From: Paracoccus sp. S3-43
GTDB taxonomy: Bacteria > Pseudomonadota > Alphaproteobacteria > Rhodobacterales > Rhodobacteraceae
Reading direction: 5' to 3'
DNA length: 64,000 bases
Assembly (NCBI RefSeq): GCF_029027965.1
Contig: NZ_CP119082.1
Span: forward strand, 3,023,001 to 3,087,000
Positions 35,103-45,422 of this stretch are shown here, piece by piece. How positions within the stretch are numbered: the first letter of the stretch is position 1; the number at the start of each line of letters is the position of its first letter. The notes beneath the pieces were generated by a model. It was not told the origin of the DNA and searched no databases. It saw only the letters and a list, made by a program, of their open reading frames with translations. Made by a program: the position numbers and the translations under genes.

Positions 35103-36170
35103 ATGAACGGCGTTCTTCCCGACAGCGGCATCCGCGCCCTGATCCGGTCCGGGGCGATCAGCGCCGATCCGGCGGTCATCCCGGAACAGATCCAGCCCGC
35201 CAGCCTGGACCTGCGGCTGGGCAATGTCGCCTATCGCCTGCGCGCCAGCTTCCTGGCGGGGCGCGGCCAACGGGTGATGGACCGGCTGGCCGATGTGCGG
35301 ATGCACCAGATGGACCTCGGCGGCGGCGCGGTGCTGGAACGCGGCTGCGTCTATCTGGTCCCGCTGATGGAGCATATGTCCCTGCCCGCGGGGTTGACGG
35401 CGGTCGCCAATGCCAAATCCTCGACCGGCCGGCTGGACCTGCTGACGCGGCTGGTGGCCGATGGCGGCACCGAATTCGACCGCCTGCCCGAAGGCTATGA
35501 CGGCCCCCTCTATGCCGAAATCTGCCCGCGCAGCTTTTCGGTCCTGGTCCGCCCCGGAATGCGCCTGAACCAGTTGCGGCTGCGGCAGGGCCAGGCGGTG
35601 CTGTCGGATGCCGAACTGCGCGACCTGAACGCCCGAGAGCCGCTGGTGGGCAGCCGGGCGCTGATCGACAACGGCCTGGGCTTTTCGGTCGACCTGAAAC
35701 CGGACCGGGGCGATCTGGTCGGCTATCGCGCCCGCCCCCATAGCGGGGTGATCGACCTCGACCGGATCGGCGCCTATGACGCGCGCGATTTCTGGGACGA
35801 GTTGCGCACCGATCAGGGGCGGCTGATCCTGGATCCCGGCGCCTTCTACATCCTCGTCAGCCGCGAATCGGTGGCGATCCCGGCGGATTACGCGGCCGAG
35901 ATGGCGCCCTATCTGGCGATGGTGGGCGAATTCCGCGTCCATTACGCGGGCTTCTTCGACCCCGGCTTCGGCATCGGCGAGACCGGCACCGGCGCGCGCG
36001 GCGTGCTGGAGGTCCGCTGCCACGAAGCGCCCTTCGTGCTGGAACACGGCCAGGTCGTCGGACGCCTGGTCTATGAACGCATGGCCGCGCGGCCCGACCG
36101 GCTGTATGGCGCAGGCATCAGGTCCAACTATCAGGGCCAGGGCCTGAAGCTCGCCAAGCAGTTCCGCTGA
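35103..36170 (+). CDS. dcd: dCTP deaminase, fused two-domain form
   Basis: A 355-residue protein with two dCTP-deaminase/dUTPase-like halves. The first (about 1-180) has PASLDLRLGNVAYRLR and ANAKSSTGRLDLLTRL; the second (about 200-355) has HAP-type GFFDPGFG and FVLEHGQVVGRLVYERM. Typical dCTP deaminases are about 190 residues, so this is the duplicated form annotated as 2'-deoxycytidine 5'-triphosphate deaminase in alphaproteobacteria. ATG at 35103 is preferred (AAAGG seven bases upstream); the ATG at 35088 abuts the tRNA terminator. Confidence 0.9.
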   Translation: MNGVLPDSGIRALIRSGAISADPAVIPEQIQPASLDLRLGNVAYRLRASFLAGRGQRVMDRLADVRMHQMDLGGGAVLERGCVYLVPLMEHMSLPAGLTAVANAKSSTGRLDLLTRLVADGGTEFDRLPEGYDGPLYAEICPRSFSVLVRPGMRLNQLRLRQGQAVLSDAELRDLNAREPLVGSRALIDNGLGFSVDLKPDRGDLVGYRARPHSGVIDLDRIGAYDARDFWDELRTDQGRLILDPGAFYILVSRESVAIPADYAAEMAPYLAMVGEFRVHYAGFFDPGFGIGETGTGARGVLEVRCHEAPFVLEHGQVVGRLVYERMAARPDRLYGAGIRSNYQGQGLKLAKQFR

Positions 36171-36194
36171 TCCCCTGCCCTTTTGCCTTGGCCC

Positions 36195-36233
36195 AAATAT
36201 CCTCGGGGGGTCCGGGGGGCGAAGCGCCCCCGG
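36195..36233 (-). repeat. Dispersed palindromic element, copy 1
   Basis: On the minus strand a hairpin GGGGGCGCTTCGCCCCC is followed by a C-run and GAGGATATTT. It fills the space between the convergent dcd and RNA methyltransferase genes. It shares hairpin, C-run and GGATATTT with copies at 39131, 48951 and 53300 but lacks the GAAGAAG tail. Confidence 0.75.
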
Positions 36234-36243
36234 CCTTCGACGC

Positions 36244-37344
36244 CTAAGTCACCCGTCCCTGCCACAGCCGCACCTTCAGCCCGCCATGCGCCACCACCGG
36301 CCCGGCTTCCAGCGGCAGCCCGGTGGCCTTCGCCAAGGCCCCTTCGCTGGTCACGATCCCCACCCGCCAGCCTTGCAGCCGTTCGCGGAACACCGTGCCC
36401 ATGGCCGCGTGCAGCCCGAACAGAGGCCCCTTGTTTCCGATCCGCGCGCCATAGGGCGGATTCACGATGACGATGCCCGGCGGGCAATCGGGGCGTTGCA
36501 GATCGCTGACCGTGCGGCATTCGAAATGTGCCAGCCCGGCCACCCCCGCCCGTTCGGCATTGGCGATGCTCATGCGGATGGCCCCCGCATCGCGGTCGCC
36601 GCCGAAGAACTGCGCGGGCGCGGGGCGCGGCGCGGCCGCCGCCCTCATCGCCTCCCAGGCAGCCGCATCGAAGGCTGCGAGCTGCTGGAAGCCGAAGCTG
36701 CGGCTGCGGCCGGGGGCAAGGCCGGCGGCGATCTCGGCGGCCTCGATCACGAAGGTGCCCGACCCGCACATCGGATCCAGCACCGGCTGGCCGCCGTCGA
36801 AGCCCATCTCGCGCAGGAACATCGCCGCCATGGTCTCGCGCAGGGGGGCCTTGGCGACGGCTTCCTTGTGGCCGCGCTTGTGCAGCGACTCGCCGGTCGT
36901 ATCCAGGCTGATCGTCACCAGGTCGTCCTCGATCCGAACCTTGACGACCAGGGCCGCGTCGGGGGCCAGCGGCGCGCCCAGTTCCTCGGCGATGGCGCGT
37001 TCGATCCGCTGGGTGGCCGCGCCCGCGTGATAGATGCGGCTGGCCTTGCAGGTGGTTTCCACCCGCACCGGCACGTCGCGCCGCAGGACCGTGGCCCAGG
37101 GGAACTTGCGCGCCCGCTTGTCCAGTTGGGCCAGATGCAGCGCCCGAAAGCTGCCCACCCGCGCCAGCACCCGCGTGGCGCCGCGCAGCCACAGGTTCGC
37201 GCGCCAGACATCGGCCCAGCCGCCGGTGATCGTCACGCCGCCCGGCCGCACCGCAGGCTGCCAGCCCAATCCCGATGCCTCGGCGGCCAGCGGGGCTTCC
37301 AGGCCCGGCGTCGCCACCAGGAAAATCTCGAATCTCTCATCCAT
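36244..37344 (-). CDS. THUMP-domain RNA methyltransferase (RlmL N-terminal type)
   Basis: A 366-residue class I SAM methyltransferase. A ferredoxin-like/THUMP RNA-binding region occupies about 1-155 and the catalytic domain 160-366, with DPMCGSGTFVIEAAEIA for SAM binding and the amino-methyltransferase motif NPPYG. It resembles the RlmL/YcbY N-terminal half that methylates N2 of a guanine in 23S rRNA; the exact target is not certain. ATG at 37344. Confidence 0.88.
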   Translation of the reverse strand: MDERFEIFLVATPGLEAPLAAEASGLGWQPAVRPGGVTITGGWADVWRANLWLRGATRVLARVGSFRALHLAQLDKRARKFPWATVLRRDVPVRVETTCKASRIYHAGAATQRIERAIAEELGAPLAPDAALVVKVRIEDDLVTISLDTTGESLHKRGHKEAVAKAPLRETMAAMFLREMGFDGGQPVLDPMCGSGTFVIEAAEIAAGLAPGRSRSFGFQQLAAFDAAAWEAMRAAAAPRPAPAQFFGGDRDAGAIRMSIANAERAGVAGLAHFECRTVSDLQRPDCPPGIVIVNPPYGARIGNKGPLFGLHAAMGTVFRERLQGWRVGIVTSEGALAKATGLPLEAGPVVAHGGLKVRLWQGRVT

Positions 37345-37382
37345 CGCGCAGCCCTATCGCGGCCGCGCGGCAAAGGCGAGCG

Positions 37383-37574
37383 TCAGCGCCCGGTGCGGCG
37401 GGTCAGACGGGCGGCGCGGCGGGCGCGCTTGACCGCCTGGCGCATGTCCTTGGCCTGCCGGGCCGACGCGCCCCCGGATTTGGCAAGGCGGTCGATGCCC
37501 TTGTCGGCGCCCCGTCCGGCAGGGCGGCGGCCCAGCAGCCGGGACAGCAGGGCGAAGAACTGGGTCAGGCTCAT
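37383..37574 (-). CDS. Small basic hypothetical protein
   Basis: A 63-residue very basic protein (MSLTQFFALLSRLLGRRP at the start, many Arg/Lys/Ala towards the end). ATG at 37574 lies four bases after the scpB stop, so it is probably translated from the scpAB transcript. No family recognised; possibly RNA- or DNA-binding from composition alone. Confidence 0.6.
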   Translation of the reverse strand: MSLTQFFALLSRLLGRRPAGRGADKGIDRLAKSGGASARQAKDMRQAVKRARRAARLTRRTGR

Positions 37575-37578
37575 GGTG

Positions 37579-38235
37579 TCATTCGTCCTCGAACAGATCG
37601 TCGCCGGGTTCCGAGGCGCCGATATCGTCAGCCCCATCGCGCAAGGCAAGGGGCATGGGCAGCCCTTCGACCGGCGGGCGCGAATCCAGCAGGCCCGCCG
37701 CGCGCAGTTCGGCCAGCCCCGGCAGGTCGCGGGCCGATTCCAGGCCGAAATGATCCAGGAAGGTTTCCGTCACCACGAAGGTCGCGGGGCGTCCCGGCGT
37801 CATCCGGCGGCGGCCGATGCGGACCCATTCCATCTCGATCAGCTGGTCCAGCGTGCCGCGCGACACGGCCACGCCGCGAATCTCCTCGATCTCGGCGCGG
37901 GTGACGGGCTGGTGATAGGCGATGATCGCCAGCGTCTCGATGGCGGCGCGTGACAGACGGCGCTGTTCGACGGTCTCGGCTTGCATCAGGAAGGACAGGT
38001 CGGGGGCGGTGCGGAAGGCATAGCCGTCGCCGATCCGTTCCAGCATCACGCCGCGCCCGGCATAGGTCCGACGCAGCATCGCCAGTGCCTCGGCCGGGTC
38101 GCAGCCGGCGGGCAGGCGGGCGGCCAGGTCGCGCAGGGTCAACGGCTGACCGGACGCGAACAGGATCGCCTCGACCATGCGTTCCTGCTGCGCCAAGGGC
38201 GGAAAGTCGATGTCGGCGGCGGCGGGATCGGTCAC
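37579..38235 (-). CDS. scpB: Segregation and condensation protein B
   Basis: A 218-residue protein with two winged-helix domains (MVEAILFASGQPLTLRDLA; LSRAAIETLAIIAYHQPVTRAEIEEIRGV) and an acidic tail. It is the ScpB kleisin partner of the SMC complex. Its start overlaps scpA by four bases. Confidence 0.95.
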   Translation of the reverse strand: MTDPAAADIDFPPLAQQERMVEAILFASGQPLTLRDLAARLPAGCDPAEALAMLRRTYAGRGVMLERIGDGYAFRTAPDLSFLMQAETVEQRRLSRAAIETLAIIAYHQPVTRAEIEEIRGVAVSRGTLDQLIEMEWVRIGRRRMTPGRPATFVVTETFLDHFGLESARDLPGLAELRAAGLLDSRPPVEGLPMPLALRDGADDIGASEPGDDLFEDE

Positions 38236-39080
38236 GGCTGGTCGGTCACGGGTTTGCGGCGAAAGCTGATCGGGGCGAAGGGATCGGCCTGCCGTATCTC
38301 GATCCGACCCTGCCGCGCAAGCTCCAGCGAGGCCGCGAAGGTCGCCGCCGTGGCGGACCGGCGGCGCGCGCCCCGGCTGGCCCAGCCATCGGGCAGGAAA
38401 TCCGACAGGTCGGTCCAGTCGCCCGCATAGCCGATCAGGCCGCGCAGCCGTTCAAGCGCCTGTTCCATGGTGAACACGTCCTGCCGGTCGAAGGCATAGG
38501 GGCGGAATTCGTCGCGCGTCTTCAGTCTGGCATAGGCGCGCATCAGGTCGATCAGCCCCGCCTGCCATTCGGTGCGCCGCTTCCTCGCCGCGGTTTCCGG
38601 CGCCCCGCGCTGGAATCGGCTGATCCCCAGCCGGTCGCGGCCCATCAGCTGCGCCGCCGCCTGCCGCATCGCCGCCAGCCGTTCAAGCTGAAAGGCCAGA
38701 TGCGCGGCCATCTCCTCGGCCGAGGGGCTCTCGGCCTCGGGGTCGGGGGGCAGCAGCAGGCGCGATTTCAGGAAGGCCAGCCATGCGGCCATGACCAGGT
38801 AATCGGCGGCAAGCTCGATCCGCAGGCTGCGGGCCTGTTCGATGAAGGCCAGGTATTGCTCGGCCAGATGCAGGACCGAGATCGTCATCAGATCGACCTT
38901 CTGCACCCGCGCCAGCGTCAGCAGCAGATCCAGCGGGCCTTCATAGCCGTCCACATCGACGATCAGCGCTTCCTCGGCACGGCGCTGCGCGACGCGGTCG
39001 GCATCGGGCACGGAACCGGGAACGGGCCGCAGATAGGGGATGTCGCTGGCGGCGCGGGCGACGGGATTCCTTTCGGTCAT
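38232..39080 (-). CDS. scpA: Segregation and condensation protein A
   Basis: A 282-residue kleisin with the N-terminal SMC-neck-binding region (DGYEGPLDLLLTLARVQKVDL, about residues 44-65), a central helix (YLVMAAWLAFLKSRLLLP) and a C-terminal winged helix. Part of the SMC-ScpAB chromosome-organising complex. Upstream gene nagZ is on the same strand 114 bases away, with dispersed element copy 2 between. Confidence 0.93.
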   Translation of the reverse strand: MTERNPVARAASDIPYLRPVPGSVPDADRVAQRRAEEALIVDVDGYEGPLDLLLTLARVQKVDLMTISVLHLAEQYLAFIEQARSLRIELAADYLVMAAWLAFLKSRLLLPPDPEAESPSAEEMAAHLAFQLERLAAMRQAAAQLMGRDRLGISRFQRGAPETAARKRRTEWQAGLIDLMRAYARLKTRDEFRPYAFDRQDVFTMEQALERLRGLIGYAGDWTDLSDFLPDGWASRGARRRSATAATFAASLELARQGRIEIRQADPFAPISFRRKPVTDQP

Positions 39081-39130
39081 GGCGCCAGAGTCGGCCCTGC
39101 CCCGGCGGGAGTCAAGACGAGCGCCCTTGC

Positions 39131-39192
39131 AGGGGGCTTTCAGCCCCCGTCCCTTCGGGACTCCCCCAGAGGATATTTTCGTGAAGAAGAGG
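39131..39192 (+). repeat. Dispersed palindromic element, copy 2
   Basis: GGGGGCTTTCAGCCCCC hairpin, GTCCC/GGGAC hairpin, C-run, AGAGGATATTTT and GTGAAGAAGAG. It lies between the nagZ stop and the scpA start. Same order of parts as copy 3 at 48951. Confidence 0.85.
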
Positions 39193-39194
39193 CT

Positions 39195-40184
39195 TCAGGC
39201 GATGGCACCGGTCAGGCCGCGCCATTCGGCCATCAGCGCGGCGAAATCCAGATCCTGCGGGGCGCGGCGCTGCGCCAGGGCGGCGGCGGCGCGACGCTGT
39301 GCGTCCGGGGTCATCGCCCCGGCGGCGGCCACCACCGGCTGCATGTCGGCGATGGTGCCGTTGCAATGCAGCACCAGGTCGCAGCCCGCCGCAATGGAGG
39401 CCGCCGCGCGGTCGGCCTGGCTTCCCGACAGGGCGTTCATGGTGATGTCGTCGGTCATCAGCAGCCCGTCGAAGCCGATCCGGTCGCGGATCAGGCCGAT
39501 CATCCGGCGCGACGCCGTGGCGGGCGCGTCGTCCAGGGCGGTGAAGCGGATATGCGCGGTCATGCCCATCGGCAGGTCGTTCAGCGCGCGGAACGGGGCG
39601 AAGTCCATCGCATCCAGATCGGCGTCGCAGGCGGCGACCGTGGGCAGGCCGTGATGGCTGTCGGCAATGGCGCGGCCATGGCCGGGCATGTGCTTCATCA
39701 CCGGCAACACGCCTGCAGCCAGCAGGCCGTCGGCGCTTGCGCGGCCCAGCGTGGCGACGGTGGCAGGGTCGGTGCCTAGGCAGCGGTTCAGCAGGAATGG
39801 ATGGGTGTCGGCCTGCGCCACGTCCAGCGTGGGGGCGCAGTTGGAATCGATGCCCACGGCACGCAATTCCCGACCGATCAGGTAATAGCGCAGCCACATG
39901 GCGCGCGGCCCGGCCCCGGCCTGGTCCAGCGGCGCAGGCCAGTCGGTCCAATGCGGGCCGCGCAAGCGCTGCACCCGGCCGCCTTCCTGATCGACGGTGA
40001 TCACCGCCTCGCGGCCCACCGCGTCGCGCAACTCGGCGGTCAGGCGGCGCAACTGGTCGGGGCTGTCGACATTGCGGCCGAACAGGATGAAGCCCCAGGG
40101 ATCGGCCGCGCGGAAGAAATCCCGCTCGGCCGCCGTCAGTTCGGTCCCGGCAATCCCGCCAAGGATCGTGGCATTGGCAGGCAT
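39195..40184 (-). CDS. nagZ: Beta-N-acetylhexosaminidase NagZ
   Basis: A 329-residue glycoside hydrolase family 3 protein that removes GlcNAc from anhydromuropeptides in cell-wall recycling. Motifs: GFILFGRN, VDQEGGRVQRLR, KHMPGHGRAIADSHHGLP (the mobile catalytic Asp/His loop of NagZ) and LLMTDDITMNAL (nucleophile Asp). ATG at 40184 shares one base with the stop of the SPOR gene. Confidence 0.94.
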   Translation of the reverse strand: MPANATILGGIAGTELTAAERDFFRAADPWGFILFGRNVDSPDQLRRLTAELRDAVGREAVITVDQEGGRVQRLRGPHWTDWPAPLDQAGAGPRAMWLRYYLIGRELRAVGIDSNCAPTLDVAQADTHPFLLNRCLGTDPATVATLGRASADGLLAAGVLPVMKHMPGHGRAIADSHHGLPTVAACDADLDAMDFAPFRALNDLPMGMTAHIRFTALDDAPATASRRMIGLIRDRIGFDGLLMTDDITMNALSGSQADRAAASIAAGCDLVLHCNGTIADMQPVVAAAGAMTPDAQRRAAAALAQRRAPQDLDFAALMAEWRGLTGAIA

Positions 40185-41311
40185 CAGTTCAGGGCAAGGC
40201 AGTCCGTGCCCGCCGATTTCAGCGCGGCGCAGAACTGGCGCGCCTCGGACAGCGATTCGAAGCCCGCGACGCGCAGCCGCCAGAAGGTGCGGCCGTTCGA
40301 CTGATGCTGCTGGATCACCTGCTGCTTGCCGCCGAAAACGACATGCTTGTTCATCAGCCGGTTCCATTCGCCGGCGGCGATGGCGTTGCTGTCGAAGGCG
40401 CCAAGCTGGACCTGCGGGCCGCTGGCCTGGGACACCGGGGCGGGCGCGGCTTCGGGCGCCGGTTCGGGGCGGCTTTCGGCGGCGACGGGGCGGGCATCGG
40501 TGGCGGTGGTCCCGGCCGAGGCGACGCGGGTGCTGCGCGGGCGCGGCGCGGGCCGGGTCGAGGCCGTCAGCACGCCGGGATTGGCCTCGGCCTGGGCCAG
40601 CGCCAGGGCCTCGGCGATGGCGGCGGCCTGGGCGGGGGCGCCGTTTTCGTCGGTCAGCGCCTCGTTCACGGGGCCTTCGCTGGCCGGGGCGTCGCTGATC
40701 GCGGCGTCCTGGACGGCGCTGTCGGCCAGGGCCAGGCGCTGCGCCTCGGCCTCGGCCTCGGCAAGGGCGCGAGCCTCGCTGTCGGAGAGGGGCACGATCG
40801 GTTCGCCGTCGAAGCTGAGCGGGGTTTCCGACACCGCCGAGGGCTGGCGCGGCGTGGCGCCCAACCGGCCCATCGCCACATCCTCGTCCGACAGGCCGAC
40901 CGGCGCGGGGGCGATGGCGACCTGCTGGGTGGGCTGGTGATCGGTGCCTTCGGCCACGGTATTGACCGCATAGCCGGTATAGTTCGTCAGTTCCCCGCCG
41001 GGATCGGAGGGCGCGGTGCGCGCGTCGCCGACGATGGCGCGGATCACCGGCACGCCCGACACATCGCGCGACACCAACTGCCAGCCCCAGACCATCAGCC
41101 CCCCCATCAGCGCGACCGAGGCGACCGCGCCCAGGTAATGCGTCAGCCGGGCGAATCGGGCCGTCAGGCTGTCATTGCCCTGGGGATCGGCCGCGAATCG
41201 CGCCCGGTCCCCCTGCGGCTGATCCCAGCCGCCCTGATCATAAGAGAATTCGCGCTTCACCTTGTGACGCGAGAACACATAGCCGCCTTCGCGGAAATCC
41301 ATCACTGCCAT
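40184..41311 (-). CDS. SPOR-domain membrane protein
   Basis: A 375-residue protein with a cytoplasmic N-terminus, one transmembrane helix (YLGAVASVALMGGLMVW, about residues 58-78), a long Ala/Glu/Pro-rich periplasmic linker and a C-terminal SPOR domain (VQLGAFDSNAIAAGEWNRL to the end) that binds denuded peptidoglycan at division sites. ATG at 41311 is preceded by AGGCAGGC. Follows argS and precedes nagZ, so it fits cell-wall remodelling or division. Confidence 0.9.
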   Translation of the reverse strand: MAVMDFREGGYVFSRHKVKREFSYDQGGWDQPQGDRARFAADPQGNDSLTARFARLTHYLGAVASVALMGGLMVWGWQLVSRDVSGVPVIRAIVGDARTAPSDPGGELTNYTGYAVNTVAEGTDHQPTQQVAIAPAPVGLSDEDVAMGRLGATPRQPSAVSETPLSFDGEPIVPLSDSEARALAEAEAEAQRLALADSAVQDAAISDAPASEGPVNEALTDENGAPAQAAAIAEALALAQAEANPGVLTASTRPAPRPRSTRVASAGTTATDARPVAAESRPEPAPEAAPAPVSQASGPQVQLGAFDSNAIAAGEWNRLMNKHVVFGGKQQVIQQHQSNGRTFWRLRVAGFESLSEARQFCAALKSAGTDCLALN

Positions 41312-41385
41312 AGCCTGCCTGCCTGCCGGTTGATCCGACTTGAACTTTGACTGCCCGTTCCGACCGGCGGGGGCGCTTTGTGCGT

Positions 41386-43131
<1,746 letters not shown>

Positions 43132-43405
43132 CGCTTTCCTGACTGTCCCCTGCGGGTTAGCGTCTGGGGCGGGGCGCGGTCAACACAAAGCCCCGGACAG
43201 CGGCCTTTTACGCAAGGTTTGCCCGTCAAAACATTGACGTGGCCGCCCGCTTGGTCTAACGCGTGGCATGGCCTGCATCCGGCGGGCCGACTGAAGGGGC
43301 GTGCCAGTCTGCGTCCCATTGCAGGCCGCACCCAGCCATCCGGGCTTCGCGGCGGTGGAACGCATCGCGTCGGGCAGTCGGCGCATGAGCCTTGGAAAGC
43401 CCTGA

Positions 43406-45412
43406 ATGACGAAATTTTCCGATCTGAAGCTTGATCCCAATGTGCTGAAGGCCGTCGCCGAGGCCGGGTACGAGGTGCCGACGCCGATCCAGACGGGCGC
43501 CATCCCCCCCGCGCTGGAAGGCCGCGACGTGCTGGGGATCGCGCAGACCGGCACCGGCAAGACCGCCAGCTTCGTGCTGCCGATGATCACCATGCTGGGC
43601 CGGGGCCGCGCCCGCGCGCGGATGCCGCGCAGCCTGGTGCTGTGCCCGACCCGCGAACTGGCCGCCCAGGTGGCCGAGAATTTCGACACCTATGCGAAAC
43701 ATACCCGCCTGACCAAGGCGCTGCTGATCGGCGGCGTCAGCTTCGGCGAACAGGACAAGCTGATCGACCGGGGCGTGGACGTGCTGATCGCCACGCCGGG
43801 CCGCCTGCTGGACCATTTCGAACGCGGCAAGCTGCTGCTGACCGGCGTGCAGATCATGGTCGTGGACGAGGCCGACCGGATGCTGGACATGGGCTTCATC
43901 CCCGACATCGAACGCATTTTCCAGCTGACGCCCTTCACCCGTCAGACGCTGTTCTTCAGCGCCACCATGGCCCCGGAAATCGAACGCATCACCAACACCT
44001 TCCTGCACGCCCCCGAACGCATCGAGGTCGCGCGCCAGGCCACCACCAGCGAAACCATCACCCAGAAGCTGGTCGAACTGACCCCCACCCGCCGCGACCT
44101 GGCCGCCAGGCAGAAACGCGACCTGCTGCGCGCCCTGATCGACGCCGAGGGCGAGGGGCTGAAGAACGCCATCATCTTCTGCAACCGCAAGACCGATGTG
44201 GACATCCTGGCCAAGTCGCTGGCCAAGCACGGCTATGACGCGGCGCCGATCCATGGCGACCTGGATCAGAGCCACCGGACCCGGACGCTGGACAATTTCC
44301 GCGACGGCAAGCTGAAATTCCTGATCGCCTCGGACGTGGCGGCGCGCGGGCTGGACATTCCGGCGGTCAGCCATGTGTTCAACTATGACCTGCCCAGCCA
44401 TGCCGAGGATTACGTCCACCGCATCGGCCGCACCGGCCGGGCGGGCCGGTTGGGCAGCGCCTTCAGCATCGCCACCCCGTCCGACGAAAAATACCTGGCC
44501 GCCATCGAAAACCTGGTCAAGCAGACCCTGCCCCGCGCGGCCCTGCCGGAAGGATTCACCGTGTCCGAAACCGACCGCAACGCAGGCCGCGACGACCACC
44601 GTGCGGGCCGCGACAAGTCTCGTGGCCGCGACAAGTCCCGCAGCCGGGACGAGGACCGGCGTGAAGACCGCGCGCCCGAACCGCCGCGCGAGGAGGCCCG
44701 CCGCGAACCCGTCCGCGAGGAACGCCGCGACGACCGGCCCCAGGATCGCGGCCATGACCGGCGCGACGACCGCCGCGACCCGCCCCGCGACCGGCGCGGC
44801 CGGCGCGAGGACACTCGCGGTCCCGCCGTGATGGGCATGGGCGACCACGTTCCCGAATTCATGCTGGTGGAACTGCGCCGCGCCTTGGCCTCGACCTCGC
44901 AGGACAGCGACGACCGGCCGCGTCCCGCCGATACTGCCGCCCCGCCCGAGACGGAAGACCAGGCCGACAAGCCGCGCCGTGTCCGCAACCGCCGCAAGAA
45001 ATCCGAGCCTGTCGCGGAAGCCGCAGCGGTCGAAACCCCGATCGACGCCGCGGCGCCCGAAGCCGCGCAGGACGCCCCCGCGCCGGAAGCGCCCGCAAGC
45101 GACGCCGTGGAACCGGCCGCCGAAACGCCGACCCTCGAAGCCCCGGAACCCGGCCCGGAACCCGTGGCCGAGGACGCGCCGAAGCCCAAGCGCACCCGCC
45201 GCAAAAAGGCCGAGATTCAGGCGGAGGCTCAGCCCGAAACCCCCGCCGAGCCTGCGGAAAAGCCCAAGCGGACGGGCCGCAGGAAAGCCGAACCCGCAGC
45301 GGACGCCCCCGCCGCCCAGGCGGACGCCGAGGCCGCGCCCAAGCCCAAGCGCACCCGCCGCAAGAAGGCCGACGAGCCCGCCCCCGTGGACAACGCCGAA
45401 GCCGAGGCCTGA
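43406..45412 (+). CDS. DEAD-box RNA helicase with repetitive basic C-terminal tail
   Basis: A 668-residue protein. The helicase core (1-375) has the Q motif, AQTGTGKT, PTRELA, DEAD, SAT and HRIGRTGR, resembling RhlE. The tail is long and disordered: an Arg/Asp-rich stretch (about 390-475), then acidic Ala/Pro/Glu segments alternating with basic repeats (PRRVRNRRKK, PKPKRTRRKKAE, EKPKRTGRRKAE, PKPKRTRRKKAD). Such tails help RNA binding or condensate formation. Precedes lnt by ten bases. A role in ribosome assembly or RNA decay is likely but not shown. Confidence 0.93.
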   Translation: MTKFSDLKLDPNVLKAVAEAGYEVPTPIQTGAIPPALEGRDVLGIAQTGTGKTASFVLPMITMLGRGRARARMPRSLVLCPTRELAAQVAENFDTYAKHTRLTKALLIGGVSFGEQDKLIDRGVDVLIATPGRLLDHFERGKLLLTGVQIMVVDEADRMLDMGFIPDIERIFQLTPFTRQTLFFSATMAPEIERITNTFLHAPERIEVARQATTSETITQKLVELTPTRRDLAARQKRDLLRALIDAEGEGLKNAIIFCNRKTDVDILAKSLAKHGYDAAPIHGDLDQSHRTRTLDNFRDGKLKFLIASDVAARGLDIPAVSHVFNYDLPSHAEDYVHRIGRTGRAGRLGSAFSIATPSDEKYLAAIENLVKQTLPRAALPEGFTVSETDRNAGRDDHRAGRDKSRGRDKSRSRDEDRREDRAPEPPREEARREPVREERRDDRPQDRGHDRRDDRRDPPRDRRGRREDTRGPAVMGMGDHVPEFMLVELRRALASTSQDSDDRPRPADTAAPPETEDQADKPRRVRNRRKKSEPVAEAAAVETPIDAAAPEAAQDAPAPEAPASDAVEPAAETPTLEAPEPGPEPVAEDAPKPKRTRRKKAEIQAEAQPETPAEPAEKPKRTGRRKAEPAADAPAAQADAEAAPKPKRTRRKKADEPAPVDNAEAEA

Positions 45413-45422
45413 TTTCCCGCCG

